Below, in pieces: positions 1 to 11,133 of a stretch of DNA of 64,000 bases. The notes under the pieces are model-generated. The model ran no database searches and was not told the origin of the DNA. It worked only from the letters and a program-made list of their open reading frames with translations. Numbering within the stretch: position 1 is the stretch's first letter; each line of letters starts with the position of its first letter. A program made the translations under genes and the position numbers. The stretch is taken from contig MU008187.1 in the NCBI GenBank assembly GCA_010909165.1, forward strand, positions 252,247-316,246, written 5' to 3'. This DNA comes from Anthoceros angustus. Taxonomy: Eukaryota; Streptophyta; Anthocerotopsida; Anthocerotales; Anthocerotaceae.

Positions 1-204
1 GCCACTGCGGGTGAAGAGTGTACATATCTGACTGCCCTCTTCTGTGTAGATTTCAGCGAACAAACTCTCCTGTAAAAGCGAGTCTGTCGTTTTGCACTGT
101 TCCCAGTTTCACCCCAAGACATCACAACTGCTCCCATGAATAATACCTTTCATAGCTGGCCCCCGGGATGACATCACAACCTTCCACCGCAGAGTACTCC
201 ACAC

Positions 205-355
205 AGAATCCGATCCCCCGTCGCTTAAACCTCATCAGAAAATTAAAGCGCCTGCTCACCGTAACGCGCGTGTGGTTGCAAACCCCGAGGCGCCATGCGG
301 CCGGCAGGCCGCTCTCCTTTCCCGGCGACCAACTCGCCGGCAGCTGGTTCAACTT
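205..355 (+). repeat. Left arm of long inverted repeat (candidate MULE TIR)
   Basis: About 150 bp here recur in inverted orientation at roughly 4230-4400 with perhaps 85% identity by eye. The best-matched core is 271-335, including the block ggcaggccgctctcctttcc. Similarity fades outward at about 205 and inward at about 355, so the pair behaves like long terminal inverted repeats around a 4.2-kb segment. Mutator-like elements typically have TIRs of this length, and a broken MULE/SWIM reading frame lies between the arms. No clean 9-bp target duplication was found, so the assignment is an inference. Confidence 0.55.
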
Positions 356-454
356 ACCTTTCATAGTTCTCAATGGTAATGTCCTGCTCAACGGCTACGG
401 GTTGGGGGTCTAGGGTTTTCGCTCCGTCGACTTATCAATACGCACGCAAGGGGT

Positions 455-600
455 GTATGAGGGAAAGCACATAAGGGAAAGCACACAAGGGAAAGCACAT
501 AAGGGAAAGCGCATATAATACAACAAGGGAAAGTGCACATAATACAGCAAAGGGAAGCGCACACGATACGCATAGAAGGGAAAAGCACACACTCCCTCGT
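455..600. repeat. Degenerate short tandem repeat (AAGGGAAAGCACATA)n
   Basis: About eight imperfect copies of a 15-25 bp unit built on aagggaaagcacata. The open frames across it on the minus strand are produced by the repeat (repeated CAFP-type peptides) and are not considered genes. Confidence 0.75.
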
Positions 601-992
601 CCGGGCACACTAAGGGAAACCGTTGGAAACAAAACCCAGCACTTGGGTAAGGCATTCGATTAAGCAGCAATCTTCAAACCTCTTAGGTCTACACCAAACA
701 TTGTTAGCATCTCTCAAGCATGTGGGCTCTCACCTTGTCGTGTTTCCATTTTCCTTCAGGCTCCCAAAAAGTTCGATTTGCTTACTTGACTTATCTCCCA
801 TAAAGTTCATTTTTGCTTAGTAGAGTTATCTCCTACAACCTCGTTCATCGAAAGTGGGTTCTAACCAAGCCTTTTCTAGAGCTTCCATCCCATCCAATCT
901 TAAAAGAACACCGTCTGCAAGACCTTGTGTATGCGAGAGAAGCCATGGAACCCTCTGTCCCCAGTAGGGATTGAACATTTCCATGCTACGAG

Positions 993-1184
993 TGAACAGA
1001 GTCACATCTCGTTCACCAAACTCATGTCCTCAGCAGCCAATTTAATAACACCACTCTGAACAGAGTCACATCTCGTTCACCAAACTCATGTCCTCAGCAG
1101 CCAATTTAATAACACCACTCTGAACAGAGTCACATCTCGTTCACCAAACTCATGTCCTCAGCAGCCAATTTAATAACACCACTC
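993..1184. repeat. Three tandem copies of a 64-bp unit
   Basis: A 64-bp unit beginning gaacagagtcacatctcg occurs at 994, 1058 and 1122, nearly identical each time. The array ends beside the SWIM/MULE relic. The near identity implies recent duplication. There are no spacers, so it is not a CRISPR-like structure. Confidence 0.92.
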
Positions 1185-1189
1185 TTGTT

Positions 1190-2082
1190 CATGATTGTCG
1201 TGACCAGCCAAATTGTGGCATCCCACTTGTTGCAGAACTTGACGTGTTCCTTTGTTTTGTGATGGCTCATAAGACTTACTATGCCTCATGACAAGCTTGT
1301 AAAGTGACATGAGCACCTTCACTTTGGTGCTTGCATGTATGCCCTTGGGTTGCTCAAGAGCATGTACAAGATGCCCAGCTGCCGTCGATATTAGAAACAG
1401 CATAAACGCATCTTTGATTATTCTTGCCTGCAAGAACATAAGCATTTTTATGTGTTGCAGTTAGGAGAGCCAAAGACATGTCTGGGATTCTTCGTAGCCT
1501 TGGCCACCGCATGCTCCACCATGCGTTCATGTTTGTTGTTCCAAACCAAGCCATGTTCCTTAGTACACTGCTGTTGATACCAAAAGTGGACATATGTGAT
1601 GTCCACTTTTGGTATCAACCACACCCAAAACTATTTTGTGAACGAAGCTCGATTATGAGATGAAGGTGGTAGGCTTCAATAGAGCTGTTGCAGTCTTGGC
1701 TTGCATGAGGCACTGTGCACATGGTTTTGAGCCGCGTATGGATGATGTGTCTCCACTGCTGTTTAAAGTACCTGATGAAAGTGAGAAAGATAGGCGTATG
1801 TTGGGCATTCAAAGCTTTAAATTTGATCCATGTCGCTTCCTCTTGAAAATATGTGATGACTCTCTTATAGGACATGATGTTACCAAGGTTTTGCATGAGG
1901 TCAGCTCTTGCATGTCCATTCTTGACTTTTTGCAGCAAGTTCCGTAACCAGGCATACCTTACATGCCATAAACATAAGCCCAACTTATTCTCACCAAATA
2001 CTAACACATTCACCATCATTACCATGGAGTTGATACGTACCACATAAACATGAGCCTCTATCTCCCACCAAAAAATACACAA
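1190..2082 (-). pseudogene. MULE-type transposase / SWIM zinc-finger relic
   Basis: Read on the minus strand, 2082-1615 encodes a transposase-like C-terminal region with CLWHVRYAWLRNLLQKV, followed by motifs of the type EEATWIKFKA and SSIEAYHLHL. Reading on towards 1190, a second segment contains a SWIM signature, CTC then GHTCKH (C-x-C-x7-C-x-H), interrupted by an in-frame TGA directly after CTCS. Between the two parts lies a perfect 21-bp hairpin (1573-1619) that interrupts the frame. SWIM domains are known to follow MULE transposase domains in plants. With a nonsense codon, a hairpin and frame changes, it cannot make a complete protein. It lies inside the inverted repeat at 205-355/4230-4400, consistent with the body of a dead MULE. 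Confidence 0.65.
1573..1619. repeat. Perfect 21-bp inverted repeat with 5-bp loop
   Basis: Arm gttgataccaaaagtggaca plus t, spacer atgtg, then the exact reverse complement. It sits between the two halves of the SWIM/MULE relic. It could be a small foldback insertion or a local inverted duplication. Confidence 0.93.
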
Positions 2083-4229
2083 GCCTCCATATTATGTATA
2101 TCCTTCGGTGGGGAATATATAGCTCTACATCCTAACATCTTTGGGAAAAGGAAATTGGAGGATCGATTATGGCCATCAAGCCTACGTGATGTGCATATCG
2201 GAGCCAATTAAGGCCTTTCTTAATACAATGGGCAATGAAAAGAGAGCTCTATGGTATAATTATCCCAAAATAAAATCACATAAGGTGTGATTGTATGGAG
2301 TTCTTGAGTTGACAACTTCTTAGTTAGAAGAATCCTCAGAACTATATGGTAAAGCTAGGTCTCAAATATTTTGAAAAATTGCCAAGATTCATTAAGAAAA
2401 GCTAGAGTGTGACCTTAGCTCTATTTAAAGTCTCAAGCCGTTGTGGTTAAAAGTATGTGGATAGCTACACAGATCTGCCTTATTATTGTAGGCGTCGAAG
2501 AGAAGTAGAGAGCAACACTTTTTGGAGATTATTGGTGAGAGGGGCCAAATGTTGTGTTGTGAGTGTAGTGAGTTCTATGTGATTGCAGAGGTACTTGAAT
2601 TTTAATGGTGAAACTTGTGAGATTTTGGACCAATTGCTCTAGCACGCGTCACATGTCATGGGACATGTCGTAGTGGGTTTACTTGAAGACTCGGTTTTTG
2701 GATATTTGATATCAAGTATCTCAAGTAGATAAGCAAGTGAAGTAAAAATCGTTGAAGTAGAATAAACAACACCAAGCACAAACATAAATTTGAACCTAGA
2801 ATGTCAGGGACTTTGGAACTGTTGTTAACACCTAGTGTATGGCGAAACGAGAGAGGAGATAATTGGATTAAGTATGATGAAGCAACTGCCGCTTCCATTT
2901 TACGTACAGTGAAAGAATTGGAGACATGCACCAAAGTTTCATCTTAAATTGGATTGAAACGAAAGGGTGACATGCTGACTTGTAAGGTATTAAGTTCAAG
3001 CGATTTTGCCGTAAATCTTCGACCCATAGAGGAAATACACATGGACATACAAACACGAAGAAAAATTAAGATAGTTGAGTGTATTTGACTCCACTTTTTG
3101 CATAGTCACTTTTTTTATGGCTTTCGTTTGCTCTTTATTATTATATTTTTGCGTTATCGCCTGCTTTGTATTTGCATAGGTCCTAGGTCCTCGAGAGCAA
3201 CATTTTAAAGGAGAACATCAACACTTTACGTGAACCTGAGCAAGAGGAAAATATTCCAACTCTCCTTATTAAAGAACCCAACGGTGAGATGGTAGAACAT
3301 GACAAAGAAGCTGTTTGTGCCTTTTTCAAATTAGTGAATGACGCTTGCAGAGGGAGAGGGAGAGGGAAAGAGCAAGAGAAAGGAAACATGAAAGAACGAG
3401 AAATGCAGAGGGATTGTCGGCTCATAAGAAATTGAGCGTGGGTGCAGCACTACTATACGACATCATCATGGAGTAAAACTTTCTCACATATTTTTTAACA
3501 ATAAGTCTTATTAATAAAACACTAGATTAATATATCAACATGGTATTATCTTAGTAAAAATCAGATACTCTTTTTATGATATGAGCCTTGACAAATGTCC
3601 CGTGTCTTTTATTTTTTATGATGATAGGCTTGTGGCGACTCCATTTACAATTTTTTTGTTAAAAAAACTCAGGTTATATTTAAAAAAATAAGATAATAAG
3701 TTTTTAGGTTAGTGCAGCCCTAACAGATTGTAGTTACATCTTTTAGGGTTGCATAAGTGGCACTGATTTAAGATCATCTTCCAAAAACAAATCATTCCTA
3801 ACAAACCTATAACTTGCATTCTTCCCTCATTTTTTCATGCACTTCGTCCTATTCCTAGTGATCAAGTGATAGAGATTGTTTAGGCACTTGACACAAAAGC
3901 TTGTGCTGCACCCACCTTTCTCTTTTCTTATATCAGAGCTGCAACCTGGTATGCAAATGTGACTGGAGGACCAGGCATGAGTCTTCCGTAATAGAATTCA
4001 CCAAGTGACATAATAGGAAAAGTGAAGTAACCGTGTCACAACAAACTTCAAAGACAATCGCGTTTGTAGAAAGATGGCCGCGTTTTCCACTTAGACTCGG
4101 TCGTCTACCATCGGGTCCTACTTAGGTCTCATAATGTTTGGAGTGGTGAAAGAAGCTGCCATTAGAAGAGGCCCGTGCTCATAATGGTAGACTGTGTGTG
4201 TCGAGACTCGGAAGATGAGCACGGTGGAC
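2083..4229. other. AT-rich interior of the putative MULE
   Basis: No complete gene seen. One short open stretch on the plus strand (about 3190-3435) reads like coding sequence, with EPNGEMVEHDKEAVCAFF, and ends in an RGRGRGKE stretch before a stop. It has no recognisable domain and could be an exon remnant of the element. The remainder has stop codons in all frames and several poly-A/T runs. Confidence 0.5.
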
Positions 4230-4400
4230 GGACAGTAAACTTGAGCTGGTTGCAGCGAACCGGAGAGTTGGTGGCCGGGAAAGGAGAGCGGCCTGCCGGC
4301 TGCACGGCGCCTCCGGGTTTGCAGCCACACGCGCGGTACGGGGGGCAGGCGCTCTAATTTCCTGATGGAGGTTTAGGCGCGGGATCCGGTCCGATGCAAG
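4230..4400 (-). repeat. Right arm of long inverted repeat (candidate MULE TIR)
   Basis: Reverse-complement counterpart of 205-355. It shares the block ggcaggccgctctcctttcc and the flanking gcgcgtgtgg(t/c)tgcaaac. Similarity stops at about 4395, near the ggatccgg motif. See the left arm for interpretation. Confidence 0.55.
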
Positions 4401-5081
4401 TCAGATGCCATGCTTCAAGGCTCTCGAAGTCTTCCAAGAGAGAATGTACATATTGTATGTAGTATATTTGATGTGCAAGGTGGGGCCGATTGCCGACTTG
4501 AAAAGCCTTTCAGACTCCTGTGATTAAAGATGTCTGCACAAGTACGCCATGACAACTGCCAACACGCCAAGAGGCCAAGAGCTGCAGGCCTGCCCACCTA
4601 CACACAGGACCAGGTGGAGGACATCAAAAGTTAGCAGGCATGTCGAGAAATGCATGCCAGGGCCAGGCCAAATCATACCACAAAGGGTGGTAAGCCAGGC
4701 CTGAAGAAGGGGCAGGCAGGATTTTAGAGGTGCAGGACACGCAGGGCATGGAAAATTGAAATTCGGTCCGTATGTAGCGAGATCTCTCCCACGGGCAGGT
4801 ACCATACTTGTGAGGCCCCCATGACAGAGGCATGTGCGCCTCTTAGCTTCTCCAATCGCGAGTCCCGAAAGCGCCATGTACGGGAGATGCTCAGCTGCAA
4901 AAAAGCAAGCGAGGTATCTTCTCGTTTTTGTCCGCCATTCTCTCTCTGGATAAGCGCTTGCCCCCACTCCTAAAAACGCTCGCTGCAATTCGCTAACGAG
5001 GAAACGATCGCTGCAAATGCGTGGTCCTGCCCCTTCCCGCTTATCCACTCGCTCCGTCTCTAACTCACACGCGCAGCCCGG

Positions 5082-5800
5082 GCTATAAAAGCGCTAGCTT
5101 ACTTGGTCGATTTTCGGGCAAGTAAGGAGTGCAGCCTTCTCGAGACGTGCGTTGCGTGCCCTCCTTGCGTCGCCTGGCGTCGCGTTCCGTTGCGTTGCGT
5201 CCCGTGCATTGTGCTGCGTTGCGTTGCGAGCTTGCGGTGCGTCGCGTCGCGTCGTGTCGATTGGGAGATTTCTTGCTGAGGGAGGAGAGCAGCCTTCTAT
5301 CTCTGAAATCCTCTGGAAGTTGCGGAGTCGAGTTTCCTTCTCCCTCTCCCACTGCCTGAAGATTTCAGAGAAAGAAGGCTACCTTCCTCCGCTTGGCCCG
5401 CGGAGATGGCGACGTCGCTCTCTTGTGCTGTACACAACCTCCGTTTGTTTCTTGGAATACGCGCAGTACGTATGCTCGCCTGAGGTTGCCCGCCTTCGTT
5501 TGCCTGTACACGTCGTTTTTGGCGCAAGATTTCACGACCTAGTGCTCGTTGATTTGCCGCTGTGTTTCATAGATCTGTTCGCTGTCCTGTCTCGCATGAT
5601 GCATCTGCAGCTCGAGCAAGTCCCTTTGTTGCGTTGTGTGTTCATCACCGCTTTTTTCCTGCTCGGGCTCTCTTGTTCGTGTGTTCGTGTTAGCCGCAGG
5701 TAGTAGCGTGAAGCGTTTTCGTTTTTCTCCAAACTTGCATCTTAGCTAAGAATCTTGTTGGAAGAGAATCCTACCTGAACTGAATCAGAACAGCAGGTAT
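5082..5800 (+). promoter_or_regulatory. Orphan TATA box and leader-like GC-rich segment
   Basis: A good TATA motif (tataaaa, 5083-5089) is followed about 30 bp later by a GC-rich stretch of gcgttgcgt-type repeats. Near 5405 there is an ATG opening a 25-codon frame, and near 5790 a splice-donor-like cagcag|gtatct. It looks like the promoter and 5' exon of a plus-strand transcript, but no matching coding exon was found before the oppositely oriented methyltransferase gene. It could be a non-coding RNA, an antisense transcript to that gene, or a dead gene start. The long open frame at 5152-5703 has no recognisable domain and was not accepted as a protein. Confidence 0.3.
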
Positions 5801-5822
5801 CTGCGTTTTGTTCTATTGATTT

Positions 5823-6946
5823 CTACACACGCTTGAATTCGTGCCATAGTTCGTAGTGGTTGAAGAGTAGGCTGTCGTGAGTCTGCATACCAACGTACGT
5901 GAGTCCAACTTGAGCCAGTCTAGGTTCGCATCCGGAGTCCCGGAGCCTTGTGCAAAACTTGATGTTGTGCGACACGAAGAGACGGCCATGGCCGGGGGCC
6001 AGGTTAGGTCCCAGGCGTTCTAGTCCCTTCCACACGAGTTTGTCAGGCATGTGCAGGAACGCTGCGCTGGCGTAGATGAGGTCGAAAGGAAGAAGCGATC
6101 CATCCTTGCCGCCGAGAACTCCGATGTCCAGATCCTCGCTGCGGACAATGACGGGCCGCTTGTGAAGGAGCCCCTGCGCCGGCAGCTCGTACAAGAGCGA
6201 CGCCAAGAGCGACGGGGGATCACGCTCTAAGCAATGGTAGCGGCGCGGAAGCAGATGGCGGATGAAGTGAAGCCCCGCTCTCAGAGTGCCGCATCCCACC
6301 TCTAGCACCCGGTACTGCGGCTTCAACCTGGAAGCGTTAGCAAGAAACTCGAAGACGTCCCGGCCCCCTGCCCACGGCTCTCCGTAATAGCTGTGATGTT
6401 CCTCTACTAGCAGCTCGCTAGGGCATATCAAGGCTGTTCTGTTCTCACCACCTTCCAGGTGAGAGATGCCTTTATACCTGCTGGGCGGAGTGGAGATTAA
6501 AACGTGAAAGACGCAGCTAGCAAACAGTGCATTGGCTAAGAATAAGGATTATATGTCGCTACTTGCCAAGTTTTTTAATGCTGAGGGTGTCACCTTTGCA
6601 AATCTGCCATCTGCTGCAGCCGGGTGCGGGGGTTGATCCCCTTCCGAAGCTGGTGCCACGCATCTGCTGTTGTCGGTGTTTCCCCCAAGTCCAGCCGTCT
6701 AAGCTGCCTCTTTACCCATCGCAAATCGCCCTCTGTTGCACCAACTGGCTCCTCTTGTGCAGCTACTGAGCTCTCTTGCTGAGGCGGATTGATTTCTTTC
6801 GCGGCACCTTGACAGTTGCACAGCGGAGCAGGCGAGGGTTGTCTGCTGCGCATCGAAGGAACTGCAATGAGTAACAACACTGGCAACAAGCAGGCAAGTG
6901 CTAGTAGCAGAACCGCCAGCGGGCGTGTTCCAATTGCTGGCTGCAT
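5823..6946 (-). CDS. Signal-anchored SAM-dependent methyltransferase-like protein
   Basis: Two exons, 6946-6594 and 6438-5823, joined in phase (intron gtgaca...gaacag, 155 bp), giving about 322 residues. The N-terminus has a short cytoplasmic start and a strong hydrophobic stretch (residues about 9-30, LAVLLLALACLLPVLLLIAV), i.e. a signal anchor typical of type II Golgi proteins. The second exon carries a class-I methyltransferase fold: motif I VLEVGCGTLRAG, then an acidic position in LERD and a later FDLIYASAAFLHMPD strand. It resembles generic plant methyltransferase-domain proteins, but the substrate is not predictable. It starts 294 bp from the divergent BPG2-like gene, so the two probably share a promoter. 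The start is the first ATG before the hydrophobic segment. Confidence 0.82.
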
Positions 6947-7240
6947 CTCTCAAGCCTGCCCTCTCAGCTAGTGACCTGCGCGGCCTACCATTTCCTTCCC
7001 CGCCGCTGTGCAGCTTCTACCTAGGCAGCCCAGACCCAAGCTTTGCTCATACCCTGAACATTCGGCTCACAGGCATGACACCAGGGAAAGGCACAAGGAA
7101 GGAACGGCAGATGCGAGGGTGCGAGAGCTGGACAAGGTGGCCTCCAAGGGTTTAAGTCATCCATACCATTGCTAGGGTTTTTGTCCGGTCCTTGCTACTG
7201 TCCTGACGAGCATCGCTGGTGGGCAGACTCATCTCCAGGC
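6947..7240. promoter_or_regulatory. Divergent promoter, methyltransferase / BPG2-like
   Basis: 294 bp separate the two opposing start codons. This space must contain the 5' UTRs and promoters of both genes. No clear TATA box is seen. Confidence 0.6.
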
Positions 7241-10200
7241 ATGAGTTTCGGCTGCGTGGCCTCGTCTAGGCAGCATTTGAGCTTGCAGACCTCGTTTTTT
7301 GGCTTGTCTCCGTGTGTTGGTGGGTCACATGGCTCGCCGGATCTTAGCACCGTAACCCTGTGCCGCACGGTTAGGAGTACAGTGAAGTGTGAGAGCACTT
7401 CTGTGGACAAGGCCCGGGAAGCGGCGGACTCTGGAGGAGCCAAAAGGATTCGGAAGAGTACCGAGACATCTAGGAATAGAATTGACAAATGGGGGACAGT
7501 GGGTCCGTCTGACCAACTCGAGGCATCAGGATCGGCTGCATCTGGTGGTGGTGTCGCCGAGGGAGCAGACAGAAGTACCAGAAGCAGTAGCGAGGGAGCA
7601 GCAGGCATAAATACCAGATTTTATGCAGACAGGGCACCACAGCCCTGGACGAGGGACTCTGCTGGGAAGGGCAGGGTGGATGACCTGAAGAGAGATGATG
7701 ATAAGTTGGAAGAGAAATTGGATGGAGATTCCTTGTCGAAACCCAGCAGGGGTGAAGTCTTCCTCAGAAATGCTATGGAGAGGCAAAGGTTACAGGCGCA
7801 GCGAAGCACAACACCGGCGTTTCCTTACGTACAGGGGCCCAAGCAGGATAGCAGGAAAAGGGACAAAACGAAAATTTTGAAGGCTTCAGAGGCGTCTTGC
7901 TATGGGTGTGGAGCAGGTCTTCAATGTTTAGATCCTGAGACCCCGGGATATGTAGCCCCTGAAGTCTTCGAAGTGGTAAGCTCTGTGGAAATAGCCCTGC
8001 ATGTCCTCATCATGATGCTGATGAAGTGCACTTTCCGGGGATTTTCGGGTTTAACAGTATGTCTGCTTTTGTCTGCAGAAGCAGAGGCACCATCAGCTGA
8101 AGGATGTCCTCTGTGGCAGGTGCCGTTTGTTGTCGCAGGGGCAGATGATACCTGCAGTCGGAGGGCATGGTGGCTATGGAAAGGGTAAAGGATTCGTCTC
8201 TGCAGAAGAACTTCGATCACAGTTGACCCATCTTCGGAACAGCAAAGCTCTCATAGTGAAGCTGGTAGAGATCTTTCCACTTCTGCGAGGTTTGTGTTGC
8301 TGTGCACATGCTGCCGATGGTTGATTCTTACTGAATGGGAGCGTGTTGCAGGTAGACATCGTCGACTTTAATGGGAGCCTGCTAACTCGAGTTCGTGATC
8401 TTGTAGGGGCTAATCCAATCATTCTGGTTGCCACAAAGGTAATCGGTCGTGTTTTTCATGATCTCCTGAGGGTTGGGTACTTTTTCTGAACAGATAGAGC
8501 AGAGTCCTCTTACGATGCCCTGAATTTGCGTCATCAGGTCGATCTCCTTCCAAAAGGCACAGACCTGGGCGTTGTTGGGGACTGGATAGTGGAGTCGGTT
8601 CTTCGGAAGAAACTTAAGTAAGGGACATGTCAAGTTGCTTCCTCTCTTGGTTTGGCTATAAGCACACCGAGGAACATTTAGTCGTCCTTGACCTTGCTGT
8701 TGTTACATTGATTCCAGCGTTGTAAGTGTTCACTTGACAAGTTCCAAGTCTTCCACTGGCATATCTGGAGTTGCAGCTAACATCCAACGGCAAAGGCAGG
8801 TTGAGAAAACTGATCGCACTGTGTTTTGAAGTTGACTTGTGGTATTCATGAGGTTTCCTGCTTCTGGGTGTTGGGTAAATTGTACATTACATTTGAGCAG
8901 TTTTTTTCGTGTTGATGTGCACAGGGACGTGATGTGTATGTTCTGGTAAAGGATCATTCCTACTCTTGACACTCTTCTCAGGCTTGCAGCAGCTAACTGC
9001 AAACATTTGGTGCCTTTTGAGGGGCTTCTAATTGGTTCCCAACAACGGCGTTTTCTATCTTAGGGTTCAGCAAATGTTGGAAAGTCAGCTTTCATCAGTG
9101 CTCTACTTAGTAAGCCCACAATCCAGGTCCTCCTTCAAGATGGTTGTGTTAAGTTGCTTATCCGTTAGATTTTCCAGCTTACTGATGATAATGATGAGGC
9201 AATCGCCATCTGTACGGCAGAGGAAATGGGCTCACGAGATCCAGCAGCTTTAGCAGCAATGCGGAGGAAGCCAATCCAATCTGCCATGCCTGGCACCACT
9301 CTTGGTCCAATTGAAATCAAGGCTTTCTCTGGTGGAGGGGTAAATTTCCCTGTGACTTTTCCAAGTTCTCACCCCCAGAGTGATATGCATCTGTTGCATG
9401 TCAGCTGTTTGAGCTGATCTGGGAGGATCTTGTTTCTGCAGAGCTTGCATGACACTCCTGGAGTACATCTGCATCATCGTATGACAGTTGCAGTTCATCC
9501 AGATGATCTTCCTCACATTGCTCCTCGCCGCCGGCTGCGGGGGAGTGCTGTCCTTGCTCCATCCCTCGCGCCGAGGGAAAAATCTGCTGACTCCGACCAA
9601 GAGACAGAAGCTGACAGTTCAGATGCTGACACTCAGTTCCAGAAACAAGAGGTGCAGTTTGATGGTGCAGGAACCTTAACAGGAACAACCCTTTTCTGGG
9701 GAGGTCTTGCGAGGATAGATGTGCTGCAGGTCAGTCTTGACTCCGCATTACTTCCTGCTTCTCGATACTTGTCGTTGCATGTAGCTCTCGCAGCAAACTG
9801 ACAAACGGTATGGAGGATAACAGGCGCCTGCAGGAGCAAGGTTGCGATTCTATGGACCGACAGGCCTTCGGGTCATTATGGTCCCCACTGCAGAAGCGGA
9901 CGACTTCTATGACGTGAGTTCCTCCTGGCCTCTAGGTGTGCACTGACCAGGCAGGCTCTAAGTGGCAAGTAATCCTTTTCTAACGGGTCAAGACTTATGT
10001 GCAGGAAGAAGTTGGCAAGATCTTGTGCCCTCCAACTGGGGAAGACAAATTATCTTCATGGGCAGGACTGCAGAACCAACACAGTGTTTCGTTAACACTT
10101 GAGAGCGGCTTGAGGTCAGTGGCTCATAACTCTAGTCACACATCACATTGTGTGCAAGAACTGAAATCCTAACTCCCACTCTCACTCCCTTGATTGGCTA

Positions 10201-10459
10201 CAGGCCTGCAGGAGACGTGGCCATATCCGGGCTGGGATGGATCACGGTGGAGTATCCAAACACCGAGGCCTTCACAGCCGTGACTCAGGAGGACAGGCTT
10301 CGGCTGCAAGGGACCGTAGACATGGTGGTTCATGTTCCCAAAGCAGTGGAGATCTACTCCAGACCACCCATGCCTGTAGGTGTCCACGGCCCCCTGTGGT
10401 ACAAGTACGCGGATGTCTCAGACGACGAGCTAGAGTCCAGACCCAGATTCTTCTACTGA
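7241..10459 (+). CDS. BPG2: Plastid circularly permuted GTPase, BPG2/NOA1 (YqeH) family
   Basis: Twelve exons: 7241-7975, 8079-8264, 8352-8438, 8538-8617, 8718-8799, 8925-8945, 9064-9109, 9221-9339, 9442-9729, 9824-9913, 10005-10114 and 10204-10459. They splice without a break into about 699 residues. The Ser-rich, acid-poor N-terminus is a likely chloroplast transit peptide. Then come a zinc-finger pair (CYGCGAGLQC and LCGRCRLL), and GTPase motifs in permuted order: G4 VATKVDLLPKG, G5 HLTSSKS, G1 GSANVGKSAF, G3 DTPGVHLHHR. A C-terminal domain ends PVGVHGPLWYKYADV. YqeH-family GTPases act in small-subunit ribosome biogenesis; plant BPG2 is needed for plastid rRNA processing and greening. Exon 6 is only 21 nt (GRDVYVL). 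The start was chosen at the ATG that opens the transit peptide; an open frame extends upstream without a better ATG. The stop lies 37 bp from that of convergent TEN1. Confidence 0.92.
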
Positions 10460-10496
10460 CAAGGGGCACAGACAGCCCCATAAGAACTTCCCTGTC

Positions 10497-11036
10497 TCAC
10501 TTTGCTAAATTCTGCTTCCGTTCGAATTGACGTCGCAGCTGCAATGCTCTTTCATACAGTTGCAGATCCAAACCGTCCACGTTTCGTGCCACCCTGGCCT
10601 GCAACACCATCTGCGGAAGCGAGCCTGAGTAACGGCCTGTGCAGGGTACGATGCAAGCCATCGGAGAGGGGAGGAGGGAGGCCAGAAGTACCACGGGATT
10701 GGGGGAACCCGGCCGAAACTGTAGCTCTCCGATGAACTGAAACAGAGAGTTGATCCGCAGAGGAATGTCGCGGAGATGTTGGGTGTCCACCCGCAAGGAA
10801 GACTCGCCCTCGGTTATCACGACCAGCCCGGTCACGGCATCATAGCTTTGCAACCTGGCATGCAGGAAAAATGTGCTAAACGATTGCATCCGGCAGAAGG
10901 AGATTTCATTCAGTGGGCTTTACCTGCCAGTCACCCGCAGAGAAGCGTCCGGTGTACAGTAGCGGGAGGAAGGATGGAGCTCCCGGAGCAGGACCAGCGT
11001 GCCGGGCTTTAGCGACGAGGAGGCTGCCGCCGCCAT
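10497..11036 (-). CDS. TEN1: CST complex subunit TEN1
   Basis: Exon 1 is 11036-10924 and exon 2 is 10854-10497, with an AG|G junction giving ...SLRVTGRLQSYDAV. The product is about 156 residues. Family hallmarks are visible: LRVTGRLQSYD, VDTQHLRDIPLR, LFQFIGEL and QARVARNVDGLDLQLYERAL. TEN1 is a small OB-fold protein of the CTC1-STN1-TEN1 complex, which protects telomere ends and assists lagging-strand fill-in. A 27-residue insertion (about 10671-10591) between the GEL strand and MVLQARV begins with GTACTT and ends with CCGCAG. It is 81 nt and in frame, so it may be an intron that leaves a 129-residue protein closer to the family size. It starts 97 bp from the divergent MTHFR-like gene. Confidence 0.85.
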
Positions 11037-11133
11037 AACTGGAGGAGTTGGAGCTTTTCTGTTTTCTGCCCTTAGCGTCTGTAATTAGGGCGTGGTTTAT
11101 CACGAGGCTGGGGCGTGTTGGTGAGAAGTGAGG

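Noticed and set aside
993-1184. CRISPR-like direct repeats
   Set aside because: The 64-bp units abut with no unique spacers, in a plant nuclear context.
5152-5703. 183-codon plus-strand frame after the TATA box
   Set aside because: Low-complexity start from gcgttgcgt repeats, no domain, no downstream exons.
7195-7608. 137-codon minus-strand frame
   Set aside because: Antisense of BPG2 exon 1, which has a clear transit peptide and family continuity.
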